Below are positions 59,830 through 64,000 of a DNA stretch of 64,000 nucleotides, one piece after another (position 1 is the first letter of the stretch; each line of letters starts with the position of its first letter). The notes beneath the pieces are model-generated. The model had not been told where the DNA came from. It did not search any database and worked only from the letters and a program-made list of their open reading frames with translations. Position numbers and translations under genes: made by a program. Origin of the DNA: Devosia sp. (lineage in GTDB: Bacteria; Pseudomonadota; Alphaproteobacteria; Rhizobiales; Devosiaceae); the NCBI RefSeq assembly GCF_028290435.1, contig NZ_JAQGJV010000082.1, positions 1-64,000 on the forward strand, read 5' to 3'.

Positions 59830-60189
59830 TTGAGCGAAACGCACCGCGCCACGGCGATCATCCCGACCAGCGACCTTGATGCCAGTCAGGCCTTCTACGA
59901 GCTTCTCGGGTTTACGTTGGCCAGCGACTACGGCGACTATCGAATCCTGACCGATGGGCGAGGTTGGGATCTTCACCTACGGCAACAGGCCAACTGGCCG
60001 CCCACGCCTGAGGACAATCCGTTCGGCCTCTATCTATATGTGGACGATGTCGACGCTGTCGCGGCCAGGGTGCGCGATCGCATCATCGAGAAAGGCGCGC
60101 CACACCTCAAGCCTTGGGGAACCTACGAGTTCGCCGTCAGTGATCCCAGCGGGACGCTGGTCCGGGTCGGTCGCGCGGCGAAGAGCTAG
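59830..60189 (+). CDS. VOC-superfamily (glyoxalase/bleomycin resistance-like) protein
   Basis: A 119-residue protein with a two-module beta-alpha-beta fold: ATAIIPTSDLDASQAFYELLGFTLASDYGDYRILTDG and FGLYLYVDDVDAVAARV, ending TYEFAVSDPSGTLVRVGR. It starts with TTG at 59830 after GGAG. Proteins of this size often bind and sequester antibiotics such as bleomycin, or act as small metal enzymes. Which applies here cannot be decided. Its stop region overlaps the convergent Hpt gene by four bases. Confidence 0.82.
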   Translation: MSETHRATAIIPTSDLDASQAFYELLGFTLASDYGDYRILTDGRGWDLHLRQQANWPPTPEDNPFGLYLYVDDVDAVAARVRDRIIEKGAPHLKPWGTYEFAVSDPSGTLVRVGRAAKS

Positions 60190-60578
60190 ATCGGCTCGTT
60201 GCTCAGCATTTCCGCAACGAACGCGCTAACCTCTTCCACCGCTACGCCAATGTCATCAATCTGCTCGGGGCTGAGCGGCCGACCGGCTTTGAGCTCGGTC
60301 TCGGCGGCGCGGGCCAATTCGGCGATGGACCAGGCGCCAACGCCGCTGGCGGCGCCTTTGAGCGAGTGCAGGTTCAACGCCAGATCATCGAAGGTGCTCG
60401 ATTGCTGCAGCCGCGCAAAATACGTCTTGGCAGTGGTGTCGAACAGCCGCAGGATTTCATGCTCGAGACCGGCATCACCCAGGCATTGGCGCGCCAGATG
60501 AACCAGGTCGATCGGGCGCGCTGGACGTCGGGAAATGTCGGCGCCCGGATTTTCGGCGGAGACTGCGTTCTGGGCCAT
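60186..60578 (-). CDS. Hpt (histidine phosphotransfer) domain protein
   Basis: A 130-residue stand-alone phosphotransfer protein. The four-helix Hpt domain carries the phospho-acceptor His near residue 71 in LNLHSLKGAASGVGAWSIAELARAAE. A short Pro/Arg-rich N-terminus precedes it. It diverges from the giant coiled-coil gene across 361 bp. It may relay signals between a hybrid kinase and a response regulator; the partners are not visible. It is not ChpT, which has a different, dimeric fold. Confidence 0.88.
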   Translation of the reverse strand: MAQNAVSAENPGADISRRPARPIDLVHLARQCLGDAGLEHEILRLFDTTAKTYFARLQQSSTFDDLALNLHSLKGAASGVGAWSIAELARAAETELKAGRPLSPEQIDDIGVAVEEVSAFVAEMLSNEPI

Positions 60579-60810
60579 CCAGCATCACCTCGTTCACGCG
60601 GCCAGCTTCCGGCTGTGGAAAATTCCGCATGCCACAACCCTAGAAGAGGCGGGTGAACAGGTCATTAAGCCACACGTTCGCCTTTGTTAGCCCGTTTGGT
60701 GCGCCGAGTTTCCCACTCAAAAAATTAACCTTTGGGTAAGAAAGCATTCGGTTTGGTTCAAATTGAATGTATTACTGGCAATTAACCAGCGCGCGGCGGC
60801 GGAGGGTTGG

Positions 60811-60846
60811 GGAGACGGTTGGATGCCTTTGCATCAAATTGTCTCC
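60811..60846 (+). promoter_or_regulatory. 16-bp stem-loop in the leader of the giant gene
   Basis: Left arm GGAGACGGTTGGATGC, loop CTTT, right arm GCATCAAATTGTCTCC. As RNA this pairs over 16 positions with one mismatch and two G-U pairs. No T-run follows, so a classic terminator is unlikely; attenuator, RNA-processing or protein-binding site are options. Confidence 0.55.
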
Positions 60847-60881
60847 AAATGGCGAGCGGTCCGAAAAGGGCTGTGGCGTCA

Positions 60882-60934
60882 TTACAACTCATCATAGCTG
60901 CACAGTCGCTGCCGAGCCGACGCGAGAGTTGTAA
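60882..60934 (+). promoter_or_regulatory. 9-bp dyad adjoining the start codon
   Basis: TTACAACTC (60882-60890) and GAGTTGTAA (60926-60934) are exact reverse complements, 35 bp apart. The right arm ends five bases before ATG 60940 and includes the only purine-rich stretch upstream. It could mask the ribosome site or be a repressor site. Confidence 0.45.
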
Positions 60935-60939
60935 AGAGT

Positions 60940-63900
60940 ATGGCGAATAACCCCACCCCAGCAAACGATCCCGCCGCCTTGGCATTCTCAGCGGTTGAGG
61001 ATGCCCTCAAGGAATCGGTTTTCGGTCTGGATGCACCGGCGCCCAAGGAAACTGCTTCCGAACGACGCCTGAGCGATTCGTCATCGACCTCAACGACCGC
61101 TGCGCCGTCACCCGGCCGCTCTGAACGCCTGCGCGCTGCCGATAAGATCGCCAGTCAGGCCGGCAATATCGCCAATGACGACCGCTTCCCGACGTCCAAA
61201 ATTCTCTATGGCCTGCAGAGCAAGTCGTCCAACGCGCCGACCGTGATCGCGCTGGTGCTGTCGATCATCTGGCTGGTGGCCACCGGGGCCGCCGCCTATA
61301 TCCGCTATGGCACCCAGCTGAACAATTTGGGCAGCTTTGTCGGCACCCTCGATTTCATCAGCATGGTCGCCATTCTGGTGCTGCCAGTTCTCGGCTTTTT
61401 CGCCGTCGCAACCCTGTTCCGCCGTGCCGCCGACCTGCGCAATGCCGCCTCATCGATCACTCAGGCGGCGATCCGGCTGGCCGAGCCCGAAGTCACCGCT
61501 GCCGACAAGGTCGCCTCGGTGGGCCAGGCCGTTCGCCGCGAGGTCAACGCGCTGGGCGACGGGCTGGAACGCGCCCTGTCGCGTGCCGGCGAGCTCGAAG
61601 TGATGATCCACAACGAGGTCACCGCGCTCGAACGCACCTATTCCGACAACGAATCACGCATGCGCGCCCTGATCTCCGAACTGGCCAGCCAGCGCGAAAG
61701 CGTTTTGACTAATACCGAGCGGGTCCGCGAAGCCATCACTGAAAGCCATACCGGCCTGGTGTTCGACCTCGACATGATCAGCCAGCGCATTGCCGGCACC
61801 ATCGTGGAAAGCGGCGGCAACCTCACCAAGGCGCTGGAAACCGCCGGCAACACGCTGACCAATGCCTTCGGCGATCGCACCGAAGGCTTCGTCACGCTGG
61901 TGGATAACCGCACCGGTGAATTCCTGTCGGCCATCGACGATAGCGCCGGCCGCCTGGCGCTGACCTTCGAAGACCATTCCTCCACCATGTCGCGTGACTT
62001 TGAAACGCGCACCATCGAATTGTCCTCGACCATCGACAACCGCATGACGGCGCTTACCGATGCGCTCGATAGCCGGTCCACCACCCTCTCGGGCGCCATC
62101 GAAGAGCGCACCAATGCGCTGTCGAGCGTGCTGACCGAAGGCGGCTCGACGCTGCTAGAACAGCTCCGCGACCGCGGCGAGCAGGTGAGCACCGCGCTCG
62201 ATCTGGTCGGCTCGCGCATTGCCGAGAATATCGGCCTGCGTTCGAACGAAGCCGAGTCGATGCTGACCTCGCTGACGCGCCAGCTCGATGAGAGCGTCTC
62301 CATCCAGCTCAACTCGCTCGATAGCCGCCTGCAATCGGCGCTGATCGAAATCAACGGCGCGTTGGACGATACGTCCGAGCGCGCCCGCATCACCCTCAGC
62401 TCGGCCGGTGCCGACTCGTTGGGCCAGTTCGACGCCCGGCTGACTGAAATCGCAGGCATTCTCGACTCGCGCCTGCAGACGCTGGATGGCGTTATCGGCG
62501 ACAAGGGCGACAACCTGATCGAGCGTCTCGACGCGCAGGGCTCAAGCTTTGCCGCCCGCGCCAATGTGCTGGAAATGGCGCTGGACGAACAATCGGGTCG
62601 CTTCAACGACCTCATCACCCAGCACACGGCTGGGATTGCCGCAACGATGGAAAGCGGCAGCCGAACCGTCAACAATGCGTTGGACAGCCGCACCAAAGCT
62701 CTCGACGACACCCTGGAAAGCCGCACCCAGATTCTCAGCGAAACCCTGGAAGGCCGCACGGCAGCGCTCAGCGCAGCCCTCGAGGGTCGCACGGCCACCT
62801 TCGGCGATACGCTGGAAGGCCGTACCGCTACCCTCAGCGAAGCGCTGGAAAGCCGCACCAGGCAGCTCAACGACGCACTGGAAGGCCGCACCAAGGCCAT
62901 CCATGACACGCTTGAGGGCCATTCGCGCGAAATCACCGACTCGCTGCTCGGCCATGCCGACCTCATCACCGAGGCCATGGACGGCCGCACGCAGCGACTC
63001 GACGAGTTGTTGACAACGCGCGCTGGCGAAATCAATTCCGCGCTCGACACCCGCACGCAGGAACTGAACGAGACCCTGTCTGGCCGCAGCCAGGAGATGA
63101 GCGAAGCCATCCGGCTGCGCTCGCAGGAGCTGGGCGAAACCCTCGCGGGTAGCACGTCGGCATTCGACCAGGCCATTTCGGGTCGTACGCAGCGTCTGGC
63201 CGACACCTTGGCCGAGCGCACCACTGAACTCTCGACGCAGATCGACGAGCGCGCCGGCCTGCTCACCAGCCAGTTGGATGAACGCGGCGCAGCCCTGACC
63301 AGCGCGCTGGACGGCGGCACGCAAAAGCTAGCCAGCGCGGTGGGCACTCGCACCCAGCAGCTTGCAGACGCCTTGGGCGCCCGCACCCAGCAGCTGTCCG
63401 ATACCCTGGCGACCCACACCACCTCGATCGGCGAGACCATCGGCCTGCGCACCAGCGAGCTGGCCGACACCCTCATTCACCAGAGCGAAGACGCCCGCGC
63501 CAAGATCGACGGCTCGATGCGCACCGCAACCGACACCATGACCGATCGCGTCTCGTCCATGTCGGAGATGATCGCCCTCAAGGTTGCCGAAGTGAACGAC
63601 AATCTGGGCCAGGGCATCGACACAGCGGTCAAGCGCATTTCCGATGCCGAAGCCGGCGTCACCGCCCGCATCGACCATGCCAGCCAGACCGTCAGCAATA
63701 GCGCCCGCAAGGCCGCCGACCTGATCGAAAGCAACGTCAACTCGGCCCGCAAGACCATTACCGATCTGGTCGATCAGCGCCTGGGCACCCTGCCCGAGGC
63801 CATCACCGCCCGCGCCGATATCACCGCTGAGCGCCTCTCGGCCCTCAATGCCTCGATCAATACCTCGATCACCCAGTCGATGGCCGATCTCGAAGCCGGC

Positions 63901-64000
63901 GCCGACCGGATCGAGGAAACCATCTCCACCCGCATCACGCTGGCGACAGAGGCCATCTCCAACGACGTCACCAGCACTGCCAACCGCATGGACCTGGCTG
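60940..64000 (+). CDS. Giant membrane-anchored coiled-coil protein, GPR/RgsE-like, 3' end outside window
   Basis: An open frame from ATG 60940 runs off the right edge (1020 codons visible); it is missing from the track because no stop lies inside. Order: polar N-terminus (1-95), two membrane helices (about 101-120 and 139-159, with VIALVLSIIWLVATGAAAY and MVAILVLPVLGFFAVATLF), then an uninterrupted helical region. Residues about 580-854 are consecutive 11-residue repeats (type ALEGRTATLSE). This matches the apolipoprotein-like growth pole ring protein GPR of Agrobacterium and RgsE of Sinorhizobium, which organise unipolar growth. Identity as GPR is by architecture, not alignment. Confidence 0.7.
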   Translation, partial: MANNPTPANDPAALAFSAVEDALKESVFGLDAPAPKETASERRLSDSSSTSTTAAPSPGRSERLRAADKIASQAGNIANDDRFPTSKILYGLQSKSSNAPTVIALVLSIIWLVATGAAAYIRYGTQLNNLGSFVGTLDFISMVAILVLPVLGFFAVATLFRRAADLRNAASSITQAAIRLAEPEVTAADKVASVGQAVRREVNALGDGLERALSRAGELEVMIHNEVTALERTYSDNESRMRALISELASQRESVLTNTERVREAITESHTGLVFDLDMISQRIAGTIVESGGNLTKALETAGNTLTNAFGDRTEGFVTLVDNRTGEFLSAIDDSAGRLALTFEDHSSTMSRDFETRTIELSSTIDNRMTALTDALDSRSTTLSGAIEERTNALSSVLTEGGSTLLEQLRDRGEQVSTALDLVGSRIAENIGLRSNEAESMLTSLTRQLDESVSIQLNSLDSRLQSALIEINGALDDTSERARITLSSAGADSLGQFDARLTEIAGILDSRLQTLDGVIGDKGDNLIERLDAQGSSFAARANVLEMALDEQSGRFNDLITQHTAGIAATMESGSRTVNNALDSRTKALDDTLESRTQILSETLEGRTAALSAALEGRTATFGDTLEGRTATLSEALESRTRQLNDALEGRTKAIHDTLEGHSREITDSLLGHADLITEAMDGRTQRLDELLTTRAGEINSALDTRTQELNETLSGRSQEMSEAIRLRSQELGETLAGSTSAFDQAISGRTQRLADTLAERTTELSTQIDERAGLLTSQLDERGAALTSALDGGTQKLASAVGTRTQQLADALGARTQQLSDTLATHTTSIGETIGLRTSELADTLIHQSEDARAKIDGSMRTATDTMTDRVSSMSEMIALKVAEVNDNLGQGIDTAVKRISDAEAGVTARIDHASQTVSNSARKAADLIESNVNSARKTITDLVDQRLGTLPEAITARADITAERLSALNASINTSITQSMADLEAGADRIEETISTRITLATEAISNDVTSTANRMDLA
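62677..63501 (+). repeat. About 25 tandem 33-bp (11-residue) repeats
   Basis: From residue 580 to 854 of the giant protein nearly every 11 residues repeat the form (T/A)LExRTxxLxx, for example TLEGRTAALSA, ALESRTRQLND, ALDTRTQELNE. The spacing never breaks by eye. At DNA level these are 33-bp imperfect repeats, which also create long antisense ORFs. Confidence 0.85.

Larger units (their letters stand above)
60579..60939. other. Intergenic region hpt/giant coiled-coil gene with RNA-like structures
   Basis: 361 bp without a gene. It contains a long near-perfect stem-loop at 60811-60846 and a 9-bp dyad at 60882/60926 that ends next to the start codon of the large gene. AT-rich stretches (AATTAACCTTTGGG, CAATTAACC) lie around 60725 and 60780. 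These could be promoters for either side. Confidence 0.5.

Noticed and set aside
61638-63476. A 612-residue reverse-strand ORF (and 62542-63324) opposite the giant gene
   Set aside because: Low-complexity shadow created by the 33-bp repeats of the sense gene. Ser/Arg/Val-rich with no domain.

Overview
The window is about 64 kb of GC-rich DNA from an alphaproteobacterium. It looks like a member of the Hyphomicrobiales, most likely Devosia or a close relative. The taxonomic call is an inference from gene content: CckA, FliX, FlbT/FlaF, a large apolipoprotein-like protein resembling the growth pole ring protein, the cysG-DUF2849-cysI order, and alphaproteobacterial promoter types. No rRNA, tRNA, CRISPR array, transposase or phage gene was seen. 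The region reads as stable chromosome.

Layout. 1-6.9 kb: 5' part of recA with a LexA-type box, a sugar-acid pair (FAH hydrolase, aldo/keto reductase), an ArsR/SRPBCC pair, a DUF2237 gene and the cell-cycle kinase cckA. 7-22.5 kb: flagellar block 1. The operon flgB-flgC-fliE-fliQ-fliR-flhB runs left and fliO-fliP run right. fliL-fliM-DUF6468-motE run left, followed by a very large exported helical-repeat protein gene. flgF-flgG-flgA-flgH run right. 22.5-30.2 kb: two glycine-zipper micro-genes, an M32 carboxypeptidase, a 49-residue conserved protein, a chemoreceptor, treZ and dksA. 30.3-41.6 kb: flagellar block 2: fliX (left), flgI-rod binding protein-flgN (right), an orphan gene, flagellin, flbT-flaF (right), and flgE-flgK-flgL (left). 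41.8-50 kb: a P-loop NTPase, metA, a second SRPBCC gene, the YcjX/YcjF pair, a tandem duplication carrying two small secreted proteins, and a divergent HxlR regulator/FMN reductase pair. 50-56.3 kb: assimilatory sulfate reduction (cysG, DUF2849, cysI, cysH-DUF934 fusion) with its probable electron donors (ferredoxin and ferredoxin reductase). 56.6-64 kb: a second ferredoxin, a methyltransferase, prfC, a VOC protein, an Hpt protein and the truncated giant coiled-coil gene.

Regulation is the main result. The flagellar control regions share a palindrome, CGGCA-N5-TGCCG, as single, paired or triple copies. CtrA-like boxes (TTAA-N7-TTAAC) lie in front of fliX and flgB, with a weaker one at fliL. 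Good sigma-54 (-24/-12) promoters lie in front of flgF, flgI and flgE, each about 70-165 bp from copies of the palindrome. With fliX and cckA also present, this resembles the Caulobacter CtrA to FlbD/FliX/sigma-54 hierarchy more than the Rem/VisNR circuit of Sinorhizobium. Separately, four unrelated genes (a glycine-zipper micro-protein, the 49-residue protein, treZ and an SRPBCC protein) each carry an exact GGAAC-N16/17-CGTT element, the signature of the alphaproteobacterial general stress sigma factor EcfG. These sites were read by eye, and no genome-wide background count was possible.
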